From Hippasteria phrygiana (Eukaryota; Echinodermata; Asteroidea; Valvatida; Goniasteridae): a stretch of DNA of 64,000 nt. Made by a program: the position numbers and the translations under genes. Numbering within the stretch: position 1 is the first letter of the stretch; each line of letters starts with the position of its first letter. Location of the stretch: assembly GCA_037893225.1 (NCBI GenBank), contig JAZGUH010000775.1, positions 186,001 through 250,000 of the forward strand, given 5' to 3'. Positions 11,556 to 23,104 of the stretch are shown one piece after another. Below the pieces are notes generated by a model, which saw nothing but the letters and a program-made list of their open reading frames with translations, did no database searches and was not told the DNA's origin.

Positions 11556-11772
11556 GTATATTAATCCCGGCTTAGGTACGAGTTTGACCTTGGACAAATA
11601 TCATGGTGCTGTTATTAAGCACAAAAATTTGCTGAGCATGAACAGTTTTGCTTTACTACTATAGCCAAAACTCCATTTGATTTTCACGGTAAGCCAATTT
11701 TATGTGAACGTCTGGGTACCAAACCGGACACTTACGTGTCTAGTGACACTCTTTACCATAAACACTATATTT

Positions 11773-11851
11773 GAACATCTAACAAAAGAAAACCCACGCA
11801 GTCCTTTGTTTGTAACAAAGGACTGCGTGGGTTTTCTTTTGTTAGATGTTC
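11773..11851. repeat. Perfect 38-bp inverted repeat with a 3-nt loop
   Basis: Arms 11773-11810 and 11814-11851 are exact complements (gaacatctaacaaaag ... gtcctttgtt / aacaaaggac ... gttagatgttc) around TGT. The flanks cactat / atagtg extend the stem after a small bulge. Confidence 0.9.
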
Positions 11852-12239
11852 ATAGTGAAAGCAATGTGGATGACGGATTGATCGTAAGTTTGGGTCAAAT
11901 ATTATTTTGGTCATCAATGTACGAAACATTATTGTACTTTTCCCAGCTAAACCCAGTCGAAAACAAAACACTTTCATAAAATAGGACGCACCGACGTTGT
12001 AACTGCTTTACGATGTGCCCCGATGTATGTATTCTAGTAAAATCTTGTGGATTTAAAGTCAACATGAACGCTTTATTGAACCAAAATATATCACACAATC
12101 CAACTGATATCACCAAACGCGCATTCTTCTGTTTAAAATAATAGGTCATTCACCCAGACCAGGTCACGCATTACTGAGCACGAGTTGTCTACCCAAAACA
12201 AGTCAAAGCTGTCATGTCGATGTCCAAATGAACGTTTGA

Positions 12240-12690
12240 GGTTACCAAATTGACGTCACAAACGTTTCTAGTAACGGTCGCCAAATTTAATTTTGGCTTT
12301 CGCTTGCTTGAACGCGTCCATGGAGCGTTTATTTGTTGCGCAAACGCTCAACCAATGACGCAAGCCGAAAACGCGCCTCTCGAACTTTGTTTTCTACATC
12401 GAAAAGCTGGCCTTGTGACGTCACACTAACTTCGCGCGCGAATTTCGAACTGCGCGTTATGTCCACGACGACGGGAAGTTTACAAAACACACCGCGGTTG
12501 AGTTCGAGTTTACAGCTTGCGGTGTGAACACGTATTCTTGCTTCGGTGCGTTATTCTAATGCAACAAAAAGCGACTCTTTTCGAGAGATATTCTTGAATT
12601 CTACTTGCGATTTTGGAGTGAAGGAATCTGCTAAGTTGCACGATGTTTCGTTTTGCTTCGGAGTACGCTTCGGTTAAATTCCGGTGAGTT
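12240..12690 (+). promoter_or_regulatory. CpG-rich promoter-like patch with a possible mini first exon
   Basis: It contains two TGACGTCA CRE palindromes (about 12251 and 12416), CGCGCGCG and several GCGCG/CGAA runs, in contrast with AT-rich flanks. At 12643 an ATG opens MFRFASEYASVKF and runs into a CCG|GTGAGT donor at 12683. No downstream exon was found before the satellite at 13617, so the exon is speculative. Confidence 0.3.
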
Positions 12691-13616
12691 ATTTTGTTTG
12701 GATCCAAGTAGACAAACAGTAAATGCAAATTATGTTCATAAGTCTATTATAATTCAATAGCAGACCACTGGTGTTATGACCGAGTTTACAGCAGTAATAC
12801 TTTGTCGTAATACTTCGTCGTATATTTGCAAAACACACAATTGGCCATTGTAAAGTTTCATTGAAACAGTTCCACTGTATGAGAGCTCTGTAACGACTGG
12901 AGTTTCATATTTCAATAACAAAATATATAGGTTTTAGTATTAAGCCTAGACTGTGCATGCACTAAAAACAAATATGTATCATAATTCATAAGATGGACTA
13001 TAGTGTATAATATGTATTATAATGTAGCCTTTGAGCCTAAAAGTAACTTGTATCCTCGACGTTTCGACCAGCTTGTTGTGGTCGTCATCAAGAAAATACT
13101 GAGCATCACCCATTTTTTTTTTTTTGGGGGGGGGGTGACCTTCTATAAACTACCAACACTTTATAAAAACGAGTTTGGAAATATTTTGGTAAAATTGGAA
13201 ATCAACATTTTGGATTTTTTTTGTATAAAATGGAAGAAATATTCCAACACTTGGATTTATTTATGTTAATTTGAAACTTTTCCATGTTCTCTATTGGAAG
13301 TGAAGAGATGTAAAAATTTCAGCAAAAAAAATCATTTTTTCGCAAATTACTTTTGTATCTTTTAATATAAAGGGTTAAAAGGTACTTTCAGAAGTAAAAC
13401 CATTCATTGTTAACTATATCACACAAAAAAACAATATTTATAAAACAACAAAAGCTAAACCACAAAAACAATTTTTTCACCAACAGCAATGAGAAAAGGC
13501 AACAGACAGACAATTTCTTTGAATCAAGACACGTTAATTTTTTTAATTATAATTCATATGGGCAAAGAAACAAAAAACAATATTTGAATTGATAAACTGG
13601 TTAACCTTGACCAATG

Positions 13617-14769
13617 TTATACACTAGTATCCTATTAAGGTACGCCAATTGGCGCCCCGTACCAGTCTCGACACAGCATGTTACATTATGTTATATACAG
13701 GATCCTACTAGGGTACGCCAATTGGCACCCCGTACCAGTCTTGACACGGCATGTTACATTATGTTATATACAGTATCCTACTAGGGTACGCCAATTGGCG
13801 CCCCGTACCAGTCTTCACACAGCATGTTACATTATGTTATATACAGGATCCTACTAGGGTACGCCAATTGGCACCCCGTACCAGTCTTGACACAGCCTGT
13901 TGCATTATGTTATATACAGGATCCTACAAGGGTACGCCAATTGGCGCCCCGTACCAGTCTTGACACAGCCTGTTGCATTATGTTATATACAGGATCCTAC
14001 TAGGGTACGCCAATTGGCGCCCCGTACCAGTCTTCACACATGCAGCCTGTTGCATTATGTTATATACAGTATCCTACTAGGGTACGCCAATTGGCGCCCC
14101 GTACCAGTCTTGACACATGCAGCCTGTTGCATTATGTTATATACAGGATCCTACTAGGGTACGCCAATTGGCGCCCCGTACCAGTCTTGACACAGCATGT
14201 TACATTATGTTATATACAGGATCCTACTAGGGTACGCCAATTGGCGCCCCGTACCAGTCTTAACACAGCCTGTTGCATTATGTTATATACAGGATCCTAC
14301 TAGGGTACGCCAATTGGCGCCCCGTACCAGTCTTGACAACATGTTACATTATGTTATATACAGGATCCTACTAGGGTACGCCAATTGGCGCCCCATACTA
14401 GTCTTGACACAGCCTGTTAAATGAAATTATATACAGTATCCTACTAGGGTACGCCAATTGGCGCCCCGTACCAGTCTTGACACGGCATGTTACATTATGC
14501 TATATACAGGATCCTACTAGGGTACGCCAATTGGCGCCCTGTACCAGTCTTGACAGCCTGTTAAATGAAATTATATACAGGATCCTACTAGGGTACGCCA
14601 ATTGGCGCCCCGTACCAGTCTTCACACAGCCTGTTAAATGAAATTATATACAGTATCCTACTAGGGTACGCCAATTGGCGCCCCGTACCAGTCTTCACAC
14701 AGCCTGTTAAATGAAATTATATACAGGATCCTACTAGGGTACGCCAATTGGCGCCCCGTACCAGTCTTT
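13617..14769 (+). repeat. 73-bp satellite, array 1 (about 15 copies)
   Basis: Unit: gatcctactagggtacgcc, aattggcgccccgtacc, agtcttgacacagc(a/c)tg, then one of two 20-bp spacers, ttacattatgttatatacag or ttaaatgaaattatatacag. Most units are 73 bp; two have an extra atgc. The core GGTACGCCAATTGGCG...CGTACC is a near-palindrome with a CCAAT/ATTGG pair. The open frames reading LCYIQDPTRVRQLAPRTSL are products of the repeat, not genes. Confidence 0.95.
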
Positions 14770-16039
14770 AAATCGTGTATTTCCGGTTCATTAAATTAGA
14801 GAAAAAGTGTAAATGATGAAACATTTACAATGTGAGGTTTTAGCAGTACATGTACCTTAATATTTACTTATATATTAAAGGTGACTTGCAACTCGGACTT
14901 GACCTTTGTGACTCATGACTCAACCTGCATGACTCGGGACTCGGACTCAGACTATGTTTGGTCGACTCGAATACAAGTCTGATGTATTGCGATATTGCTC
15001 CTCCTTGTATGGTATTGAAGTTTTAACCTAATCGGATCTCAGAAATATTGGCATGAAGTTATACATGTATAAGTAAATTGCACGATTTCTTGACACTGTA
15101 GTTATACAGGTCATAACTACATTGTACACAATTTGAACAAAATGGTGTCGAAATGCATTTGGTGCCTTAAAACCCTGCCCCTAATTTGTTGTCAATTTAA
15201 AGCCATTATGAATATCTGAATCCATAATAATACTTATTTTCCTTGTAATAAGTGCTTAACTTAACCCTAACTACCTCAAACCCATCAAACTCCAACAGCA
15301 GGTTTTGTTAAATTTTGGCAGGTTTGTTACCAAACATTAGCAACTTGTTGCTGGACTTTGACATTGTACCAAAGGCCCAGGGAGACGACATCACCTCAAT
15401 TTTCACATGTATGTATAACACATGGGTATAGGTACATGTAAAGTTTCAATTGGAGCGCTTCAGAAGATATCTACCTGCAAAATATGCATCTGTATGGGCA
15501 TGTCACATGACACCTGATGTCATCATGACGACATGATTTGTCATGCTTCTTCAGATGGTGGCCTAAGTATTTTCCACGTTTGTGAATCAAATTGAATGAA
15601 CATTTCATCAAAGACGATTGCTCTGCAAAAACTTAATCAAAACTCCACGGACAAGAAATTTATGGTCATGGCATTTTCCAAAATGTTTTCTAAGTATGGA
15701 TTAGCCAAGCTGTATCACTGTAATGCTCCAGTAAGTAAATAATTAATTGTAATATTAGTCGGGTAGTTGCAACTTTTTATCACATGAATAACCGAGTATT
15801 GAATTTTCTCGTGAACAGATCTCAAGAAAGACTATTGAACAGGTCGTGGGTTTAAGTCCCTCCAGAGTAGGTTATGATTTTGTTTTCCCATGAACAGTTG
15901 GGAAAACCCTGAGTATCCAGTGTTTATAAAAATGTCAGTGAAGGCCAAAAATGCAATACCGAATTTCATACAAACGGCCTAGTTCAAAGACACTTGGAAA
16001 AATAACTTAAAGCTATTTTGTACAGTACAAAAACTCATT
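14770..16039. other. Intergenic region
   Basis: No gene recognised. 14880-14990 carries the GACTCG/GACTTG-rich repeat (catgactcgggactcggactc). The end nearest 16040 is probably 3' UTR of the minus-strand gene that terminates there. Confidence 0.45.
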
Positions 16040-16290
16040 TCATGGAACCTTCAGATGTAGCACTGGAGAAATCTCACTGAATGACACAACTTCCTCCTCC
16101 ATGTCATCTAAAACCCTCTCACTGTTACTGTCTTCTTCAATCTGGGTCTCTTCACTGCTGGAAGATTCTTGGCTTGTCATGTCTCCTGCCATCAGATTGT
16201 ACCTGGCCTGAAGATGGAAAAGCTTCTCTCCATCCTCCTCCACTGCAATACAGTTTCTTCCCGCTTTCAGGCTTGCAAGCAAACCTGTAC
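16040..16290 (-). CDS. Terminal exon with GTGLLASLKAGRN methylase-like motif
   Basis: Acceptor CTTTTTATATTTAG; stop TGA at 16040-16042. It begins GTGLLASLKAGRNCIAVEED and ends in an acidic Ser/Glu tail (SSSSEETQIEEDSNSE). The catalytic (D/N)PP(Y/F)-type motif of DNA methylases is not in any exon found, so an active enzyme cannot be claimed. Confidence 0.6.
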
Positions 16291-19200
16291 CTAAATATAA
16301 AAAGACGGCATTTACGGCAATTAAATATTCATCAACACAGGTATTCAAGTCTTTCTTTAATCCAAAAATATTCAGGTGCAGTTTGGAATTTCTTTCTTTT
16401 TTACGTATGCTTTTTTTTGCGTTTTGCAAATGCTAATTCTGTTAAAACTTAAACTTAAAACTTGGTTTGTGCATTTGTCGTCATGTTGTTTAAGTTGCTT
16501 TGTCACAAAGGATATTATTCTGATATGAATTTTGAGTGCACAATTTGTTTAAAATTATTGGACTTATTTCGTCTTGATTTGAATTTCTCCTTATTCATGA
16601 ATACCTGAAACAGTTTACCTCTTCATATTGGTGGAGAGTCTGTCACATAGGTGGTTTTAGATTTCAGGTAAACACCGCTGCACCAAAGTGCGGTACTTAC
16701 TGTGCGTGCCGTAAAATTGTTACACAATGCACACACACAGTCGTACTTCCCCAATACGTCCGAGGACAATGCTTTGTGTTTCCTATTGTTCCTTTAATAT
16801 AACCAACCCCCAAAGACTAAGCACGTATCCTTACATTCGAGGACCGATTTCAACAAAAGACTCAACGTTCGAGGACTGAAAGGTTTCTTTGCGTTTCCTT
16901 TCTTCTCTTGTCCTCGGAGATATATACAGTGCACGTACACCATAGACATGACCAGAGGTGTGTTTCACAAACATCCCATGCAGTAAAATTATTGAAAAAA
17001 TAATTAAATTTGTGCATTATTAATAGCTTTTTTCTTAACTTTTCAAATGAAAGTATTCAGGAATGGGAATATGTGCTTTACCGATTATAAACATACATGT
17101 ACTTGGCCGGATTTTAAAAGTGTGCTTAAAATCAGCTAGGTTGCTTAACCCTTTGCGTACAAATGACGTCTGTGGACGCAAACAAAAAAGTGTCACCAGG
17201 CCGGATGACGCCATTGGCTGCCGTCTGTGCAGTTTATCTTATGCTTGACTGCACAAACACATTTCCCCCCCGTTTATTTTTTTGGGCTAAATATCAAGAT
17301 GTTTTAATTTTTCACGTGATTTCCCATTTATTTTTGTTAGGGTAACTGTGCCGGCAAGTAACTTTGTGAATTTGAAGCTCATTAAGTCCAATCACATCAA
17401 TTATAATTGCATGTGGAACGAGCAAAATCTGAGACAAACAAAAATTACCACACAAAATTCCCATAGTGTTGTCTAAGAGGTATGAGGGTTGATGACCTGC
17501 ACTGATATCAGTGGCTGTGTGATCTGTTGACCTGACGAATGGGCTAATTACAGCGATTTGAGATTGTTGATACAATATAAAGTTGTATACCACTTCAATT
17601 TATTTGTATTTATTTAATCAGGAAAATATTCTAGCTGTTAAACCAATAACAACTTCATAGAGTAGACTTACATTAGCTTCATTGAAGTGCTTCTTGTCCT
17701 TGAGTGTCTTGGTGATGACCATTAATGGTTGGTAGGCGTACATAGAAAACCTCTGCATGCGTTGCTGTAGGCTGGCAACAAAGTCGTCACGTACTGGTCT
17801 TATTTGTTTGCCAACCTCAAGATTCTGCAACGAAATCTTGACATAGCCTGTAAGTGAAAGACAAAAGAATATGTTACCTTTAAATCATGAATGTGATATG
17901 AGACTTTGCATGGTAGAGAATATTAAATGAGAGCAGTTAAACATTTAAAGTAACTAAATCTTTGTGAAACATTGGCAGCGGATTAAACTCAGACTCTGCC
18001 AATTTATAGTGAGGCAGCTTGCACAATTATTAAAAGCATGGAATTTGGCACAAAGTAATAAGAGTATGTCATGGGAACGATATTTGGCTTTAGGGCCATC
18101 ACAGATTTGTACTTGGACAAATATGGACAAATCCGCGATGGCCCTATAGCCAAATATGTTTCTCATGACAGTACTCTGTTTGCCAAATTACATGTACATG
18201 TACACACATACATATACATGTACATGTACAGTGACCACAGCTCATGGTCAGCCTTGGTTAATGGCCCATCTGTTTTCTTTCCTCTATGCTCCACAAGAGG
18301 TCAATGTTTCTACAGTTACACTCCCAAGGAAACACTTGATTAATTAGTTTGTCCTAGAGCATAATAGAGCTAGGTCCTACATGTAGAGAGGGTATGGGGG
18401 TAGCCTCCATGGAGAGAAGATATGGTTTGGAATTCTCCAAGCAACTTAATGAGTTTCCTGTTGAATGAATATTTGGCTGCTTTTGCTTCAACCAACTTTC
18501 CCCATCCTCTCTCTCTCTCTTTGTTGTGAGCTGGTTTCTACAAGCAATTATAAACTGATATACATGTACTTTCTTCCCCTTACTTTTCTGGAGAGAATAA
18601 AGCCCTGTCCGCACTTGACTTTTTTTGGTAAAACTTAAAAGCGTACATCCGGCCCAAGTGCAAGGTCATGCTTCGCAGGGAAACCATGCATGCGCTTTGC
18701 ATTGTTACACCGCAGTGCGGTGCAGATGTGGCAAAATTTAAAATTGCAGTGCGTTGTTCCTCTTTTGGTCGCAATCATGGCAGATACTATTATTGATAAA
18801 GTTGGAAGTTTGATTGGTGCCAAAGACGTAGGCCTGCGTGTGCACATCAGCTGAAAAAATGAAAAGGCACGCGTGATTTGGGTCAATCGCGTCAATGTAG
18901 AAAGGTCACGGAAAGCGCCCTCATGAGTCATTATATCGACAGCTCGGTTACTTCTACCACGGTCTCAGTAAAATTTTCCAGTGTCGAAAGTCCAAGTGCG
19001 GATCACATTTGACCATTTTTCATTTTACCATCGTCTCGGTAAAACCTTCAAAAAAAAAAATTCCAGTGCGGACACGGCTTAGTCTATAGGTTTAGTGGTG
19101 GATACAATACTTTATCCAAGTAAACTGTATAAACCCCTTATATCGTTCAAAACAATGACGCAAACTGAAAATATTACTGTCATTAATGCAAGAGGTGAAT

Positions 19201-22038
19201 TGATCATGCAGAAACATTTACAAGAAACATAGCAGGCATGCTGAAAAAGGTATGGTTACCAAAGAAAGTAAAGAAATAGGCCTATATAGTAACCGTGTTT
19301 GTTTTCAATGAAAACCATGCGATTACAAGGAAACTATCAATGCCTTGCGTTTACAACTCATTAGGATGTTCTGTGATCTACAATAAACCTCTTTTTCCTA
19401 ACTCTACTTTGTTCCTAAATACAAATTGTAACTGGCAACAAACATATTTGTTTCTCCTATAGTAGTAATTAGCATCCTTCCCATAGCATTTATGGGGATG
19501 CAGGCTTTCACATTGACACGCAATAACAGTAACAAATGGTTGGAACTTACCTAGAAAAGCTCTGTCAGTCTCTGTTTTGTATGGACTGCAGGATGGGGCA
19601 GATGTCGATGGCTGAGATGCCCTGCGTTGTTTATTCAGGAGAGGTGGAACACTGATGTCACTTTGCTTTCGCTTCTTTGGCCGACTGAAAATTGACCAAT
19701 CGATATGTAATGAGAATAAATGTTATGTCATGGCAATACTATTGGTTTACAGAAGTTCAAGATAAACATTTACAGTGGCACTATGTGAGAACATCTTTTT
19801 TGAGTTTGTGGGGTTCTGCAAAGAACAGGGACAAACTTTAAGTTTTGGACAGTACGTATGCTCTGTTCATTGTCAGGAGACTATAAGTGTGGAGTCCATG
19901 CAGACGTTGAAAGATGCATGAAGATCAGTTCAAGTCACTGTAATTTGTTGTCCCCAAAAAAATGTTTTTATGTGCAATTATGAACCTAAATTCCACTATT
20001 TTCTTACCAAATAAAGTACCACCAATGAGAATCTATGTAAAAGGCCATTTAAAATAGATTTTTAGGTTTTCGTCTCCGCCCGTCCCAAATTTCATGCCCG
20101 TCCTGATTTTTTTTGTAAAGTGTGCATTTTCTCCAATAAAGTGTATTTTTATTTCAGAAAAATTTCTTGCAAATCCTCGGGCAACTCCATTTTTCCAACA
20201 TCGCATGGTGCATTAGTATGCACGCATTAGGCGGACTCTGGTTCCCACTGCTATACATGGCTAGAACAGCAAGAACAACAATGAAAGGGCAGGAGCCAGC
20301 ATGGTACATGTCCAAATCATGCGCAAACAGATTTCAAAAACTTTAACGTGAACGATTTCTGAGGCAAACAGCATTGGAAAAGATTGGAACTATGAAAATC
20401 TTTAATAAGGGAATAAGTAAATGGCCGGTTTTAAACGTACGTTTAATACCAGCCAACCACATAGTTATTTCCATTCAAAAATAACTTTTGGGTCAAACAC
20501 ACCAAAACAAGCCAAAAATATAAGTTTCCAACGATTTTGTCAAATAATTATACTTCATATTTTTTTAAACACCCCTTTAGATATGTTTATGGTACAATGT
20601 ATGTTCCTCGGTTATCCTCACTCACATGATCAGTCCCACATGACGTGATCAGTCATAATATGGGCATTGGCGCATGCGTGCCGCGTACTGCGCGATATTA
20701 CGCAGAATGCAAGTTGCCGGTACAGCGTGAATTAACCCCAAAATGCAAGTTGCCGGTACAGCGTGAATTAACCCCAACTCCCTAGAGTTTGTGGAAAATC
20801 ATATTGAAATTGGAGGATTCAGGACTTTGGGTTAAGGACTATTATGAAATACAGACTCGTTTGTAGTATTGAGCATGCCTTGTGAGGTTTCAACCAATAA
20901 AAGGGCAAAGCGACTAGATTTCACCGGCGTCCAAATTTCATGCAACACTGGAAAGTGTTTAAGACCAGCCAGCAAGTCTTTATCATCCGTTTAAGACCGG
21001 CCATGTGACCAATAGGAAGGGTAAACTGTCTTACATGCAGGTATTTATGAATGAAGGTTTAATTAACAAAACTTGGTCCCTCTTTCTGCATATATGTATT
21101 TTATGCTTTCATGACTTTTGTTTTAGGTCTCAATGTTTTGTTTCTAGTATTCAGTGAAACGTGGTTTTCTGTGTGCCCATCGCTGTGTGCCATTGACCAC
21201 TGACAGCGGGGCCGGTCCACATGGCAGCCCACCCACGATGTTACCGTGGGATATGGACCGTGTTGGCCTGGCATTTCCCCTTAAATATAAAATATAAATA
21301 TAAATTCCCCTCTCGACTGAATTTTTTGTTCGATCTGAGTGATAAAAACCTAAAAATCAATTTTGAATGGCCATAATAATAGCTATTTTAAAGCTCCAGA
21401 GTGCATTTTGAGTTTGTTGACGCTGATCACCAAGCACTGAGCAGCTTAACAAAAGAAATTTACCCATCAAGTTTTAATATTACAGAAAGGATTCAGAGCT
21501 TGCAGATAAAAGAAATGCAGTGCCACTCACAACATTTTTTTTAGGGAATTTCTAAAACATTGGATGATTTCTTTGTGTAATCTGTACATGGTTTTTCTAA
21601 GGCATGTGGCTATTTTTAGACTGTTTCAGTAGGGAATGAAATATTATGGCATGGAAATTCAGTTTCACATTTTCCTTTTTTGGGGGGGAGGGGGACCAGG
21701 AGGGGAGCATGGCCCTTCTCCCTTCACCCCTTAGATTTTTCCAAACCAACAGAAATTTTACTGACTGTATGATTAGTTAATCACCTCTGACTGGGGGGTT
21801 GTATCTCAGTCTGGTCACCTTCTTCAAAGCTGTACACTTCCAGGGAGCTGGGAGTGTCATCAGGCATGGAAGTTTTAGCGGTGTCTAGGTAGTTGACAGC
21901 AAATAGTTCAATGAAGTCATGTACTGGGGACAATGATGCTGGATTCGGCTTGAAAATCTTACAAAAGCTATTCACTTGCCACAGAAATTGACGACTTAAC
22001 AGGATGCGCGGCTTGTCAGCAGGGCTTTTGAAGACAAC
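16040..22038 (-). CDS. Uncharacterised spliced gene with methyltransferase-like C-terminal motif
   Basis: Exons on the minus strand: 22038-21785, 19684-19551, 17847-17672, 16290-16040. The first three join in frame (split Ser, split Gly) and give 188 codons: a start VVFKSPADKPRILLSRQFLW, then an acidic stretch, a basic nuclear-localisation-like RPKKRKQ with a Ser/Pro-rich region, then AFLGYVKISLQNLEVGKQIR and RDDFVASLQQRMQ. The last exon starts with a split Gly then GTGLLASLKAGRNCIAVEED, which resembles the glycine-rich AdoMet-binding segment of DNA amino-methylases (FxGSGT..A..GR..IG.E), followed by an acidic Ser/Glu tail. Exon 3 ends in phase 0 and the last exon needs phase 1, so a short exon in 16291-17671 is missing from my model or the last exon is alternative. 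Function is not established. Confidence 0.6.
17149..17260. mobile_element. piggyBac-like MITE fragment, copy 2
   Basis: TTAA at 17145-17148 is followed by CCCTTTGCGTACAAATGACG, then agtgtcaccaggccggatga and gccattggctgccgt, homologous (in inverse) to 6500-6610. The right terminus is not recognisable. It lies in the last intron of the 16040-22038 gene. Confidence 0.6.
17360..17490. repeat. Fragment of the AATTGACCT-type MITE
   Basis: Its complement matches 22925-23040 over ccatagtgttgtctaag, tttgtttgtctcagattttg, ttccac(a/g)tg and gatgtgattgga. It is a second copy of the same dispersed non-coding repeat. Confidence 0.6.
17672..17847 (-). CDS. Exon of the 16040-22038 gene (helical segment)
   Basis: Acceptor TTTCACTTACAG at 17848 (chosen over a nearer TTGCAG at 17825 because only it keeps frame), donor GCTAAT|GTAAGT. 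It encodes YVKISLQNLEVGKQIRPVRD followed by DFVASLQQRMQRFSMYAYQP and KTLKDKKHFNEAN. Confidence 0.7.
18042..18187. repeat. Long imperfect hairpin
   Basis: Left arm 18061-18110 (agagtatgtcatggga, atatttggctttagggccat) pairs with 18127-18177 (atggccctatagccaaatat, tctcatgacagtactct). Outer tggca / tgcca extends it. It is probably a foldback MITE in the intron of the 16040-22038 gene. An ATGTACATGTACA microsatellite-like patch follows at 18188-18232. Confidence 0.7.
18600..19080. mobile_element. MITE with TIR AAGCC(C/G)TGTCCGCACT
   Basis: Left end aagccctgtccgcacttg; right end ccagtgcggacacggctt, inverted. Subterminal taaaac / gtaaaa and accgagac-like words are also mirrored. About 480 bp, with no coding potential. 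The superfamily is not assignable without a clear target duplication. Confidence 0.7.
19551..19684 (-). CDS. Exon of the 16040-22038 gene (basic NLS, Ser/Pro-rich)
   Basis: Acceptor GGTCAATTTTCAG, donor TTTTCTAG|GTAAGT, both strong. The frame is fixed by the flanking exons: RPKKRKQSDISVPPLLNKQ then a Ser/Pro/Thr-rich linker. The run of Lys/Arg suggests a nuclear localisation signal. Confidence 0.7.
20706..20778 (+). repeat. 36-bp perfect tandem duplication
   Basis: Two adjacent copies of aatgcaagttgccggtacag followed by cgtgaattaacccca, in the intron 19685-21784. The remainder of this intron has no feature I recognise apart from an imperfect stem at 21205-21275 (ggccggtccacat / atggaccgtgttggcc). 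Confidence 0.85.
21785..22038 (-). CDS. Exon of the 16040-22038 gene (N-terminal part)
   Basis: Acceptor TTTTGTACCTAG, donor CAGAG|GTGATT (leaves AG). It encodes VVFKSPADKPRILLSRQFLW, ...SFCKIFKPNPASLSPVHDF, then an acidic end. No known domain recognised. It starts in phase 0, matching the possible first exon at 23757-23822. Confidence 0.65.
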
Positions 22039-22408
22039 CTAGGTACAAAATAATAAGAAACATTCACTTTTGATGTGCAGAAAAGGGGCTACAAATTTAC
22101 TTGACATCGACACAGAATGTATGTTTCCATAGGAGGGTTTATATTTTGTACAGAGTCTTGAGTCTCCTTACATTGACACTTTTTGAGTTAGGGTTTCAGT
22201 CATGAAAGTGACGAGTTAGGGCCTACAAAAAATAGGCCTACAACTAAGCATAATCGGTACTAAAAAAATTTTGTATTTAATTTATATCATACACTTAAGC
22301 CTACAAATCGGACAAAATAGTTTAATACGCATAGGGCGAACATATTGTCGGAAATATGATCCGCGCACATGGTGTATATGTTGGCCTAGGCTTACATGGA
22401 TTTAGCTC

Positions 22409-22507
22409 GAGTAACTCCAGCTTACATGCTCATGAAATTGGGAATTCGCATGCTATGTATGCGAATTCCCAATGGCAATGTCATGAGCATGTAAGCTGGA
22501 GTTACTC
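22409..22507. repeat. Hairpin of about 45-bp arms (gagtaactccagcttacatg)
   Basis: gagtaactccagcttacatg, ctcatga, attgggaattcgcat is complemented by atgcgaattcccaat, tcatgag, catgtaagctggagttactc. There is a small asymmetric bulge (ggcaatg). The outer flanks both carry acatggatt(t)ag. It is a pre-miRNA-like or foldback structure. Confidence 0.8.
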
Positions 22508-22892
22508 AAACTAGTAGTAGTAGTAGCAGTAACATGGATTAGCCTATTATTAACTTTGTTTGGTTGTCGGTCACTTCGCCCAAAAACCACATCGCCCTCA
22601 ACCACTTCGCCCTCAACCACTTCGCCCAAACGCCACTTCGCCCAAATCCCACTTCGCCCAATTACTACTTCGCCCAAACGCCACTTCGCCCAAAAACCAC
22701 TTCGCCCAATTACTACTTCGCCCAAAAACCACTTCGCCCAAAAACCACTTCGCCCAATTTTTAAGCACCCAAGATTTTGTTCCCAATGTGTTCGTTTTCG
22801 TTTTCTATTTCGTTTTGATGGTGCATTCAAAACTTTATTTGCGTTGTGACATCCTTTTTGTGACCATGCTTTTCTTTTCTTATTAGTTTATA

Positions 22893-23071
22893 GGCAATTG
22901 ACCTGTCGCCGTTTACGAGTTAACCACGCCCCTTAGACAACCCTATGGGATTTTTGTGTGGTAATTTTTGTTTGTCTCAGATTTTGCGCGTTCCACGTGG
23001 AATTTTAATTGATGTGATTGGACAATAATTCATAAGCTGCGTTGACGCGATTCCACCGCGATAGGTCAATT
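22893..23071. mobile_element. Nested MITE, TIR AATTGACCT(G/A)TCG
   Basis: Ends ggcaattgacctgtcgccg and ccgcgataggtcaattat are inverted repeats. The interior (tttgtttgtctcagattttg, gatgtgattgga) is repeated at 17360-17490 in the other orientation. It is nested inside the foldback element. Confidence 0.65.
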
Positions 23072-23104
23072 ATTTTTATCAAGTGGTCATTCAAATTATT
23101 ACGA

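Larger units (their letters stand above)
9310..13616. other. Intergenic region, no confident gene
   Basis: Open frames at 9882-10172, 10232-10483 and 11677-11979 have no recognisable motif and are AT-rich, so I leave them out. Contents include a G-homopolymer (about 11188-11199), a GAGACC-rich repeat (11425-11550), a perfect hairpin (11773-11851) and a CpG-rich promoter-like patch (12240-12690). Confidence 0.5.

Noticed and set aside
13751..14424. Overlapping frames with repeated LGYANWRPVPVLTQ / RVRQLAPRTSL peptides
   Set aside because: They are translations of the 73-bp satellite; the frame shifts every unit because 73 is not a multiple of 3, and stops follow quickly.
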